A stretch of 13,234 nt of DNA from Spirosoma fluviale. Its GTDB lineage: Bacteria > Bacteroidota > Bacteroidia > Cytophagales > Spirosomataceae. The stretch is from the NCBI GenBank assembly GCA_945906915.1, contig CAMDSI010000043.1, positions 1-13,234 of the forward strand, given 5' to 3'. This document shows positions 7,449 to 13,234 of the stretch, piece after piece (position 1 is the first letter of the stretch; the number at the start of each line of letters is the position of its first letter). The position numbers were made by a program, and so were the translations under genes. Below the pieces are notes generated by a model. That model did no database searches. It worked only from the letters and a program-made list of their open reading frames with translations, and was not told where the DNA came from.

Positions 7449-8811
7449 AGAAGTTAATGACGGTCTGGAGGATTATTTGGCAATCTAACCAAAACGACCA
7501 ACGGTGAATATAACTCAAATCAAAGTCTACGCGTTCCTGCATATCCTCCGTCGTGCGCGTCTCCCCTCTACACCCATTTACCTGCGCCCAGCCGCTAATT
7601 CCCGGTAAAACGATGTGGCGTAACATGTAATTATCTACCGTATTCATTGATTCAATGTTCAAGGGAGTCGGGTGTGGACGCGGTCCTACCACCGACATAT
7701 CGCCTAACAACACATTCCAAAATTGCGGAATTTCATCCAAGTTCGTCTTACGCAAGAAGGCCCCAACCCAAGTAATACGCGGATCTTCTTTTTGTGCTTG
7801 CTGGTAATTCCCGTCCTCATCCACATCCGCGCTTTCCTTCACCATCGTCCGGAATTTATAACAGGTTAAGGTCTCATTATTTAGCCCCCATCGTTCTTGA
7901 CGGAAAAAAACAGGACCTTTAGACGTTATTTTTATGAGCAGGGCTATTAAAGGGAATAAGAGGAGGCCAAAAGTCAGCATAAATACAATTGAAAAAACGA
8001 CGTCAAATACGCGCTTCAAAATCCGATTTTCTAATCGGTCCAGGGGAAGTCGCCCCACATTCACTACGGGTACTTGACCGATAGTCTGAATGCTCACCGA
8101 GGAGGTAGCATATTGTTGAAAATCTGGCAAAATACGGACTTTGGTCCGGTAATAATCACAGATACTGATGCAACGCTGAATGGTCGAATAATCCTCCGTA
8201 GGCAAGGCAATCACCACTTCATCGATGAAACGCGACTTCAAAATCAAATCCAGCTGGCTAATTTTGCCTAAATAATCACAGCCTTGAATGTTATTCATTT
8301 CATCGTCGATGATCCCCTCTACCTTATACCCGTAGTAATAATACTTCTCCACCGTTTCATAAAAATTCTTCGCCGCCGCAGTCGCCCCCACTAATAAAAC
8401 CAGGTCATTCATCCGTCCTTGGTAGAAGGCAGCGTGGCGATTCTTACGTAAAATATACTTGGTAACAGCGGCTAAAATGAAATTGGAACCGATGAAATAG
8501 ACAAAAAAGCTAAAGTCGTAGACTCCGCTCGGCTTCAAAAAGAAGAGACTCGAACTGAGTAAAATGGTAAATAAAATCAGGTGGTAGAGGATGAAAATGA
8601 TTTCCTCGGCGAACTTATTGGAGCGTCTATCGGCATAGAGTTTGGAAAATGACGAGACAAAATACCAAATCACTAAAGCAAGAATTGTAAAGGATGGATT
8701 CCATTGATCGAGGTGTCCTATATTCCAAAGCGCTACTAAATAGGCCGCGATGACCACTAGGGCATCGTTCAAGTAGCGGACTGGAATAAATCGATTAGTC
8801 TTTTTGTTCAT
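7423..8811 (-). CDS. Polyprenyl-phosphate sugar-1-phosphate transferase (WcaJ-like initiating enzyme)
   Basis: 462 residues from the ATG at 8809-8811 (MNKKTNRF); a GTG five codons upstream is less likely because it sits against the -7 box. The N-terminal half has four hydrophobic segments, then a Rossmann-like CoA_binding_3 region (LVLLVGATAAAKNF at about 137-150). The C-terminal bacterial sugar transferase domain begins with a reentrant hydrophobic helix (about 268-295), followed by GPVFFRQERWG, YKFRTM, LDEIPQFWNVLLGDMSVVGPRP (358-379) and PGISGWAQVNGCRGE. It transfers a hexose-1-phosphate from a UDP-sugar to undecaprenyl phosphate at the cytoplasmic membrane face, starting repeat-unit synthesis. 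It runs against the wecG-like gene with a 26-bp 3' overlap and diverges from the third wzi-like gene. The exact sugar (glucose or galactose type) cannot be read here. Confidence 0.93.
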   Translation of the reverse strand: MNKKTNRFIPVRYLNDALVVIAAYLVALWNIGHLDQWNPSFTILALVIWYFVSSFSKLYADRRSNKFAEEIIFILYHLILFTILLSSSLFFLKPSGVYDFSFFVYFIGSNFILAAVTKYILRKNRHAAFYQGRMNDLVLLVGATAAAKNFYETVEKYYYYGYKVEGIIDDEMNNIQGCDYLGKISQLDLILKSRFIDEVVIALPTEDYSTIQRCISICDYYRTKVRILPDFQQYATSSVSIQTIGQVPVVNVGRLPLDRLENRILKRVFDVVFSIVFMLTFGLLLFPLIALLIKITSKGPVFFRQERWGLNNETLTCYKFRTMVKESADVDEDGNYQQAQKEDPRITWVGAFLRKTNLDEIPQFWNVLLGDMSVVGPRPHPTPLNIESMNTVDNYMLRHIVLPGISGWAQVNGCRGETRTTEDMQERVDFDLSYIHRWSFWLDCQIILQTVINFFRGDQNAY

Positions 8812-8827
8812 GGAAATCTTTATCACT

Positions 8828-8835
8828 CAAATTTA
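8828..8835 (-). promoter_or_regulatory. -7 element TAAATTTG for the sugar-phosphate transferase gene
   Basis: TAAATTTG on the minus strand fits TAnnTTTG and ends 16 bases before the ATG at 8811. No clear -33 TTG is visible at 19-21 bases upstream. It is the exact inverted counterpart of the plus-strand box at 8857-8864. Confidence 0.5.
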
Positions 8836-8856
8836 CAAATTGCGGGCATTCCTACC

Positions 8857-8864
8857 TAAATTTG
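8857..8864 (+). promoter_or_regulatory. -7 element TAAATTTG directly before the third wzi-like gene
   Basis: TAAATTTG lies three bases before the ATG at 8868, the same 3-base spacing as the first wzi-like gene, again predicting a leaderless or near-leaderless transcript. Its -33 region would fall on the opposing -7 box at 8828-8835, so the two divergent promoters overlap and may compete. Confidence 0.5.
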
Positions 8865-8867
8865 TTC

Positions 8868-10391
8868 ATGCTTAAATGGATCTTTTTTTTCTTTTTGACC
8901 ACACAAATCTTTGCACAGACGGTTCCCGTAGGAATGCCGGATTATTCAGAAGAGCGTTTGCGCAATCAGCAACTGCTATCTGGGGCGTCTTATTCGTTTA
9001 CTATAAGGCCGGTTTCGGATTCCATTTCGGCGAAGCTGCTGCCCGCCTCTATCCTGACTTCCTATAATTCCGATGCTCCCATGGGCTGGAATGACGGCGC
9101 GATGATCCCGGCGAGAGGCTTGCAAACTTATCTAACGGCTGGTTTTTTTCTGAAATACAAAGCCTTGAGTTTTCAGTTAAAGCCTGAGCTTGTATACGCA
9201 GCGAACCCTTCGTTTGAGACTTTTTCCTTGCAGGGTTCCTACCGCGCGCCCATGCTGGTGCTCTGGAATAGCATCGATATACCAGAACGTTTTGGCAATT
9301 CGACGTATACCCGTTTTCGTTTAGGCCAAAGTGCCCTGCGCCTCTCTTCCCGATCCGTCTCTGTGGGTATTTCCACCGAAAATCTCTGGTGGGGCCCTGG
9401 TTTCCGGAATTCCTTATTGATGTCAAACAATGCCCCCGGCTTTTTGCACGGCACATTTAATAGTGTGAAACCCTTGAAAACCTTTTTAGGCTCCTTTGAA
9501 TTTCAGCTAATCGGTGGTCGACTGGAGGGTTCAGGAGTTCAGCCTTCGGCGTCTGATTACCTCGTAAATGGCATTAATTATGTAGAGCCAAAATCCTCCG
9601 ATGCACGCTATATTTCCGCTGTAACCATCAACTACCAGCCACGTTGGATCCCCGGATTATTTCTAGGTTTTTCCCGTGCCTTTCATCTCTATACCTCAGA
9701 TATGGGGTCTGGTTTGACCGACGTATTTCCCTTTATATTGCCATTTGAGAAGAAGCGAGTGCCATTTGAAGATGAAAAGAGACGAGATCAATTAGCGTCT
9801 ATTTCCGCTCGTTGGGTTTTCCCCGCCTCGCAGGTTGAAATCTATGGAGAAATAGGCTGGAATGATTATCCGAATAGTTTGATCGATTGGTATTTGTCTT
9901 TAGAACACTCCCGGGCTTATTTATTTGGGATGCGTAAAGTATTCCCTCAGTCCCCTGGTCGCTATGTTCGCTTAGCCATTGAAAATACCTCCATGGACAT
10001 GACGGCGGATCGCATTGTTCGAAATAATGGACCTTGGTATAGACACGATTTTGTGCGTCATGGTTATACTAACGAAGGGAAAGTACTCGGGTCAGGAATA
10101 GGTCCTGGTTCTAATCTCCAAACATTCGATGTGGCCTTTGTGCGCCCCGCTACCGTCGCCGGATTTACCATAGAGCGCTATGCGCACAACATGGATTATT
10201 TTTATGATGCCTTTAAAACCTATGATTCCAAATGGGTGGACGTGAATTTTGGTGGATATTACCAACGCCGCGTCGGTTCTTATGCCTTATCTGCAAAATT
10301 GAATTTTGCACTAATCAGGAATTACCAATGGGTATTAGATAATGTCAAACTAAATACCCAGCTGCAATTATCAGCAACTCGATATTTTTAG
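8868..10391 (+). CDS. Wzi-family capsule assembly outer-membrane protein, paralog 3
   Basis: 507 residues from the ATG at 8868; a TTG two codons earlier overlaps the -7 box. The signal peptide MLKWIFFFFLTTQIFAQ is followed by VPVGMPDYSEERLRNQQLL, paralleling the same region of paralogs 1 and 2. The family motif is at residues ~174-178 (WWGPG, preceded by STENL), then NSLLMSNNAPGF and GSFEFQLIGGR. Later blocks such as RHGYTNEGKVLGSGIGPGSNLQT closely parallel paralog 2 (RQGYTHNAKVLGASIGPGSNSQT), so paralogs 2 and 3 look closer in that region. It stands in its own transcription unit, divergent from the initiating transferase. Probable outer-membrane beta-barrel for polysaccharide anchoring; whether it serves the same glycan as the operon copies is unknown. 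Confidence 0.88.
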   Translation: MLKWIFFFFLTTQIFAQTVPVGMPDYSEERLRNQQLLSGASYSFTIRPVSDSISAKLLPASILTSYNSDAPMGWNDGAMIPARGLQTYLTAGFFLKYKALSFQLKPELVYAANPSFETFSLQGSYRAPMLVLWNSIDIPERFGNSTYTRFRLGQSALRLSSRSVSVGISTENLWWGPGFRNSLLMSNNAPGFLHGTFNSVKPLKTFLGSFEFQLIGGRLEGSGVQPSASDYLVNGINYVEPKSSDARYISAVTINYQPRWIPGLFLGFSRAFHLYTSDMGSGLTDVFPFILPFEKKRVPFEDEKRRDQLASISARWVFPASQVEIYGEIGWNDYPNSLIDWYLSLEHSRAYLFGMRKVFPQSPGRYVRLAIENTSMDMTADRIVRNNGPWYRHDFVRHGYTNEGKVLGSGIGPGSNLQTFDVAFVRPATVAGFTIERYAHNMDYFYDAFKTYDSKWVDVNFGGYYQRRVGSYALSAKLNFALIRNYQWVLDNVKLNTQLQLSATRYF

Positions 10392-10422
10392 CCTTCAGGG
10401 TACAGATTCATGTATTTTATGG

Positions 10423-10430
10423 TAAATTTG
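10423..10430 (+). promoter_or_regulatory. -7 element TAAATTTG before the PEGA-domain gene
   Basis: TAAATTTG matches TAnnTTTG and ends 22 bases before the ATG at 10453, a normal short leader. It lies in the 61-base gap after the third wzi-like gene, so the small gene probably has its own promoter, though read-through is possible as no terminator is seen. No good -33 TTG is visible. Confidence 0.45.
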
Positions 10431-10452
10431 AATAATTCATTCAACACCTATC

Positions 10453-10719
10453 ATGAAAAATTTTGTTATATTATTGTTAATCAGTGCTTTAAGTTCATTT
10501 GTTTCGCCTGCTACCAAGACTATTTTAGTCAAATCTGACCCTGCGGGTGCAGAGGTTATATTAAACGGTTACTTCGTGGGAAAGACCCCTGTCGAAATTA
10601 AGATTGACGAAAAGCAATATAATTTCATCTCCGTTTCTAAATCAGGCTTCAATCGCCAACGTGTTGAATTAAAGGGAATTAGTAAAGAAGTTGAAGTGAA
10701 ATTAGAGAAGGATCTCTAA
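10453..10719 (+). CDS. Small secreted PEGA-domain protein
   Basis: 88 residues: a signal peptide or N-terminal anchor (MKNFVILLLISALSSFVSP) followed by a single PEGA domain, seen as SDPAGAEVILNGYFVGKTPV at residues 28-47 and SVSKSGF at 60-66. PEGA domains are small beta-rich modules found in surface-associated proteins and are thought to mediate interactions at the cell envelope; no enzymatic role is known. There is no lipobox cysteine after the hydrophobic segment, so it is probably periplasmic or exported rather than a lipoprotein. Its TAA (10717-10719) overlaps the stop of the convergent PLP-enzyme gene by 4 bp. The gene is visibly more AT-rich than the neighbouring metabolic genes. Its position beside a wzi-like gene suggests an envelope role, but this is only context. 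Confidence 0.85.
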   Translation: MKNFVILLLISALSSFVSPATKTILVKSDPAGAEVILNGYFVGKTPVEIKIDEKQYNFISVSKSGFNRQRVELKGISKEVEVKLEKDL

Positions 10720-11843
10720 ATCGTCTTTAGGGCTTGTTCTAAATCCGCCCATAAATCATCCACATGTTCTAAGCCGATCGAGAAACGCAATAGGTTTCCC
10801 GGCGTCGTACTTTGCGGCCCTTCGATGGACTTGCGGTGTTCCACCAGCGATTCCACGCCACCCAAGCTCGTGGCTTGCTGAAAAATCTGCAGTTTTCCTG
10901 CCATTTCCCTTGTTTCCGTTTCCCCCGTTTTGACTTGCAAAGCAATCATTCCGCTGAAGCCCTGAGGCATTTGTACTTTTGCCAAAGCGTGCTGTGGATG
11001 TGATTCCAAGCCGGGATAGTGTACTTTCTCTACTTTCGGGTGTTTTTCCAAACGCTTCGCTAATTCCAACGCATTCGCACTGTGCTCGCGCATTCTCAAT
11101 GGCAAAGTTTTTAATCCCCTCGCTAATAAGTAGCAATCTAACGGATTAGGCGTCGCCCCCATCAATATCTGAACTCGTTCAATCCGCTTCGCCCACTCGT
11201 CATCTTCTTTCAATAATACTGCTCCACCCATAATATCGGAGTGTCCGCCGATGTATTTTGTCGTCGCGTGCATCACGATGTCCGCGCCAAGGGCAATGGG
11301 GTTTTGGAGGACGGGTGTTCCTAGGGTATTGTCTACGCCTAGTTTTAATTTATGTTTTTGCGCTATGCTAGCAAGGCCTTTTATGTCGGTGATGCTGAGC
11401 ATCGGGTTCGCCGGGGTCTCTGCCCAGATGAGTTGGGTGTTTTTCTGAACCGCTTTTTCGACTTTCGCTAGGTCTGTCATATCCACTTGTGTCACTTCTA
11501 ATCCCCAGGGCCCCAAAATTTCTTCCGCCAGTTTGTACGAGGCATAATAACCTACTTTCGGCATTAAAATATGGTCGCCAGATTTAAGGCATTGGAATAC
11601 GGCGTTCACTGCGGCGAGGCCTGAGCCGAAGGCGAAGCCTCGCGACGCCCCTTCTAAGGCCGCCAGGCCTTTTTCAAGTGCAATGCGGTTCGGATTGGAG
11701 TTGCGAGAATACATGTGGCCTTTCGGATAAGTTCCGTCTAAAGCCCGTTCAAAAGTCGTCGTCAAAAACACCGGTGCCGCAATCGCCCCCGCCGTTTCAT
11801 CCTTCAAATGACTCCCATGTACCGCAATCGTCTCCTTTTTCAT
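10716..11843 (-). CDS. Cys/Met-metabolism PLP-dependent enzyme (cystathionine gamma-synthase/lyase-like)
   Basis: 375 residues of the transsulfuration family. Cytoplasmic members make or cleave cystathionine or related thioethers. Visible: YSRNSNPNRIALEKGLAALE (45-64), whose Tyr and Arg bind the PLP phosphate of the partner subunit; AFGSGLAA (71-78); ETPANPML (142-149); VDNT with the PLP-pairing Asp at 171; HATTKYIGGHSD with the Schiff-base Lys at 196; and the C-terminal SLGGVESLVEH plus LLRFSIGLEHVDDLWADL. The usual DxYGGTY segment reads VGYYASYKLAEEIL, slightly atypical but keeping aromatic residues to stack on PLP. Synthase and lyase cannot be separated from sequence alone. The ATG overlaps the stop of lptB as ATGA, so it is probably translated from the lptB transcript. 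Confidence 0.9.
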   Translation of the reverse strand: MKKETIAVHGSHLKDETAGAIAAPVFLTTTFERALDGTYPKGHMYSRNSNPNRIALEKGLAALEGASRGFAFGSGLAAVNAVFQCLKSGDHILMPKVGYYASYKLAEEILGPWGLEVTQVDMTDLAKVEKAVQKNTQLIWAETPANPMLSITDIKGLASIAQKHKLKLGVDNTLGTPVLQNPIALGADIVMHATTKYIGGHSDIMGGAVLLKEDDEWAKRIERVQILMGATPNPLDCYLLARGLKTLPLRMREHSANALELAKRLEKHPKVEKVHYPGLESHPQHALAKVQMPQGFSGMIALQVKTGETETREMAGKLQIFQQATSLGGVESLVEHRKSIEGPQSTTPGNLLRFSIGLEHVDDLWADLEQALKTI

Positions 11844-12574
11844 TTTTGGTTCTCTTTCAACTTAAAGTTTTTACCCAAATACAAACGACGAACTTGTTCG
11901 TCATCCGCTAATTCTCGTGGCGTCCCCGCCTTCAAAATCTTTCCCTCAAAAAGCAAATAAGCCCGGTCCGTAATCGACAAAGTCTCATCCACATTATGAT
12001 CCGTAATCAAGATCCCGATATTCCGATATTTCAATTTCGACACAATCGCCTGAATCTCCTCCACAGCGATGGGATCGACCCCCGCAAACGGCTCATCTAA
12101 CAAAATAAATTTGGGATCCACCGCCAGCGCCCTCGCAATCTCCGTTCTCCTTCTCTCTCCCCCAGAAAGCACCTGCCCCAAACTCTTCCGCACATGTGTC
12201 AGCGAGAATTCCTCCAGCAGACTTTCTAATTTTTCTTTTTGCTCTTCTTTCGACAATTTCGTCATCTCTAACACCGCCAAAATATTATCCTCCACACTCA
12301 ACGTCCTAAAAACTGACGCCTCCTGTGCTAAATACCCGATGCCTAACCTTGCTCTTTTGTACATAGGCAAGTCAGTTACGTCCAAATCATCTAAGTATAC
12401 CTTGCCTTCATTCGGCTTCACTAATCCAGTAGCGATATAGAAGGAAGTGGTTTTTCCGGCACCATTTGGCCCCAATAAACCCACAATTTCCCCTTGCGCC
12501 ACCTGATACGATATGTGATCATTCACTAATCGCTGGCCGTATTTCTTGACTAAATTCTCTGTCCGTAAAATCAT
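11840..12574 (-). CDS. lptB: LPS export ABC transporter ATP-binding protein LptB
   Basis: 244 residues, standard for LptB, the ATPase that powers LPS extraction from the inner membrane with LptF/LptG and its passage to the LptC-A-D bridge. Visible: Walker A GPNGAGKTT (35-43), Q-loop Gln at 84 (YLAQEASVFRTLSVEDNILAV is a characteristic LptB stretch), ABC signature LSGGERRRTEIARAL (136-150), Walker B FILLDEPFAGVDP (157-168) with catalytic Glu 161, and switch His 193 in TDHNVDETL. The start has AAGG shortly before the ATG, one of the few Shine-Dalgarno-like sites in the window. The downstream PLP enzyme overlaps by 4 bp. No good TAnnTTTG box is seen immediately upstream (a TATTTTTA is the nearest), so its promoter is unclear. 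Confidence 0.95.
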   Translation of the reverse strand: MILRTENLVKKYGQRLVNDHISYQVAQGEIVGLLGPNGAGKTTSFYIATGLVKPNEGKVYLDDLDVTDLPMYKRARLGIGYLAQEASVFRTLSVEDNILAVLEMTKLSKEEQKEKLESLLEEFSLTHVRKSLGQVLSGGERRRTEIARALAVDPKFILLDEPFAGVDPIAVEEIQAIVSKLKYRNIGILITDHNVDETLSITDRAYLLFEGKILKAGTPRELADDEQVRRLYLGKNFKLKENQK

Positions 12575-12706
12575 GCCTTAAAAATACGAATAATTTCGAT
12601 GTTTTTGCGCTTTGCTTTTTCGCTGGTTCTACTCGTTAAACCCACTAGGGGCTCTGATTGTTCAGAAACGCCATGTTGTGAAATAAATCGTTCGGGGGCA
12701 AACTCG

Positions 12707-12745
12707 ATTTTGAGGTATTGACAGTTTGTGTCAATTCCTCAGAAT
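12707..12745. repeat. 17-bp imperfect inverted repeat (stem-loop)
   Basis: Left arm ATTTTGAGGTATTGACA (12707-12723) and right arm TGTCAATTCCTCAGAAT (12729-12745) are reverse complements at 15 of 17 positions around GTTTG. One mismatch becomes a G-U pair in RNA. The stem has no run of T after it on either strand, so it is not a classical terminator. It could be part of a small RNA, a regulatory leader upstream of lptB, or a mobile miniature element remnant. Confidence 0.7.
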
Positions 12746-12752
12746 GCCATTT

Positions 12753-12777
12753 AGTGCTTTGAAGGTATTTCAACACT
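12753..12777. repeat. Second stem-loop next to the long inverted repeat
   Basis: AGTG (12753-12756) plus TTGAA (12759-12763) pair with TTCAA (12769-12773) plus CACT (12774-12777) around GGTAT, with a CT bulge. The left arm can alternatively pair AGTGCT (12753-12758) with AGCACT (12789-12794), so two mutually exclusive folds are possible. Confidence 0.45.
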
Positions 12778-12845
12778 ATGCCGTTTTCAGCACTTAGGAT
12801 GGTTTATTGCCTACTCTTTACTCGCTTATCTCTACTCTCCTTCCA

Positions 12846-12926
12846 GACTAAGCGACAGAGTCGCGACTAAGCCGAAGGCGACTAGGCTGCAAAGCAGTGA
12901 CTTGCTTTAGTGCGAAGCGCTAAAGC
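12846..12926. repeat. Tandem array of four 3-base-loop hairpins separated by GACTNR
   Basis: The units are GCGAC-AGA-GTCGC (12852-12864), GCC-GAA-GGC (12871-12879), GCTGC-AAA-GCAGT (12886-12898) and GCTTTAGTGC-GAA-GCGCTAAAGC (12904-12926). Each is preceded by GACTAA, GACTAA, GACTAG or GACTTG at 12846, 12865, 12880 and 12899, spaced 19, 15 and 19 bases. On the minus strand the second unit reads C(TTCG)G, a very stable tetraloop. The last and longest hairpin covers the TAG stop (12920-12922) of the minus-strand gene at the window end, so the array would form the 3' end of that mRNA and may act as a processing, stabilising or U-less termination structure. Confidence 0.7.
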
Positions 12927-13234
12927 ACTTCCCCCCTAACCGTATACCTCGTAGGCGACGAAAACCAACGTAAAGCTTGAGAACCAGCGATGGTGTAAGA
13001 AACTACCTGACCTGCGACGAGGTGCATGGATAGTTTTTTGGAGGTTACGTAAATTAAATTCTCCGAAGAAATATCAAATTCAACAGAAGCAGGGCGACCT
13101 AAGGAATCTAAAGTCACCATAAAAGAACGCACGGGAAGGTCGTCTCCTTTTTTTAACAAATATCGGATGAGACCAGGGGTCGAGCGATCCTCATAACTAA
13201 GGGCGTAGGCGGGTTTGTTGAGATCGGCTTCGTT
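12920..13234 (-). CDS. Unrecognised protein, C-terminal 104 residues (5' end outside window)
   Basis: The frame is open from the right window edge to the TAG at 12920-12922. The TTG at 13157-13159 is an internal Leu codon (context GLIRYLLKKGDD), because the frame continues upstream without a stop to base 13234. The visible part begins NEADLNKPAYALSYEDR and ends TRYTVRGEVL; it alternates short hydrophobic and polar stretches, suggesting beta structure, and contains no membrane helix and no catalytic motif I recognise. It is upstream of lptB in the same direction but 345 bases away with structured DNA between, so an operon with lptB is doubtful. I do not assign a family. Confidence 0.7.
   Translation of the reverse strand, partial: NEADLNKPAYALSYEDRSTPGLIRYLLKKGDDLPVRSFMVTLDSLGRPASVEFDISSENLIYVTSKKLSMHLVAGQVVSYTIAGSQALRWFSSPTRYTVRGEVL

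Larger units (their letters stand above)
12575..12919. other. 345-base gene-free stretch rich in inverted repeats
   Basis: No reading frame of credible length or composition lies here; the best, 12799-12870, has 23 codons and runs into a hairpin array. The stretch holds a 17-bp imperfect inverted repeat (12707-12745), a second smaller hairpin (12753-12777), a pyrimidine-rich segment (about 12808-12843) and four consecutive short-loop hairpins (12852-12926). It should also contain the lptB promoter at its left end. Confidence 0.75.

Noticed and set aside
9049..9456. Minus-strand open frame antisense to the third wzi-like gene
   Set aside because: It is a shadow of the real gene: low-complexity basic composition, no domain, no promoter, while the plus frame has an intact signal peptide and family motif.
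12069..12440. Plus-strand open frame antisense to lptB
   Set aside because: Ser/Leu-rich shadow translation opposite well-conserved ABC motifs; no start signals or recognisable features.
12799..12870. Short reading frame of 23 codons starting at ATG 12799
   Set aside because: It runs through a pyrimidine-rich tract and the first hairpin of the array, has no promoter box close by and no recognisable protein features.
12645..12919. Possible tmRNA, suggested by GGGGCTCTGATTG at 12648
   Set aside because: The sequence diverges at once from the conserved tmRNA 5' end, no T-arm or CCA 3' end is found, and the gap is short for the molecule.
12846..12926. Possible CRISPR array
   Set aside because: The repeated GACTNR element is only six bases, spacing is 15-19 bases, the units are self-complementary, and no cas genes are nearby.

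Overview
The window looks like part of a surface-polysaccharide (capsule or O-antigen) locus from a member of the Bacteroidota, probably a Cytophagales-type bacterium. Evidence seen directly: three Wzi-family outer-membrane proteins whose signal peptides end in -AQ, almost no Shine-Dalgarno sequences, and TAnnTTTG boxes (the known Bacteroidota -7 promoter element) in front of most transcription units. The assignment to order is inference.

Layout. Bases 1-612 hold the C-terminal part of a Wzx-type flippase (+). Convergent to it, with overlapping 3' ends, lies a minus-strand pair: an AbiEi-type antitoxin/regulator (1470-2099) whose stop overlaps the start of a family-2 glycosyltransferase (583-1473). 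A divergent control region (2100-2245) carries an 18-bp inverted repeat, a C8 tract and a well-formed promoter. It leads into a tightly packed plus-strand operon in which every gene overlaps the next: wzi-like 1 (2246-3814), wzi-like 2 (3808-5445), a Wzy/WaaL-type polymerase or ligase (5432-6694) and a WecG/TagA glycosyltransferase (6681-7448). Convergent and overlapping again comes the initiating polyprenyl-phosphate sugar-phosphate transferase (7423-8811, -). Divergent from that is a third wzi-like gene (8868-10391, +), then a small secreted PEGA-domain protein (10453-10719, +).

The last third differs in function: lptB (LPS-export ATPase, 11840-12574, -) with a Cys/Met-metabolism PLP enzyme (10716-11843, -) directly behind it, a 345-base gene-free stretch full of inverted repeats (12575-12919), and the C-terminal end of an unrecognised minus-strand gene (12920-13234).

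How the genes fit together (family knowledge plus inference): the sugar-phosphate transferase starts a repeat unit on undecaprenyl phosphate, the WecG-type and GT2 enzymes extend it, the flippase moves it across the inner membrane, the Wzy/WaaL protein polymerises or ligates it, and the Wzi proteins organise the product at the outer membrane. LptB would power LPS transport. No Wza export channel or Wzc/Wzb kinase/phosphatase is visible here.

The most interesting arrangement is the AbiEi-like regulator without its AbiEii toxin. It is translationally coupled to a glycosyltransferase and shares a palindrome-bearing divergent promoter region with the capsule operon. The second is the structured intergenic region at 12575-12919.
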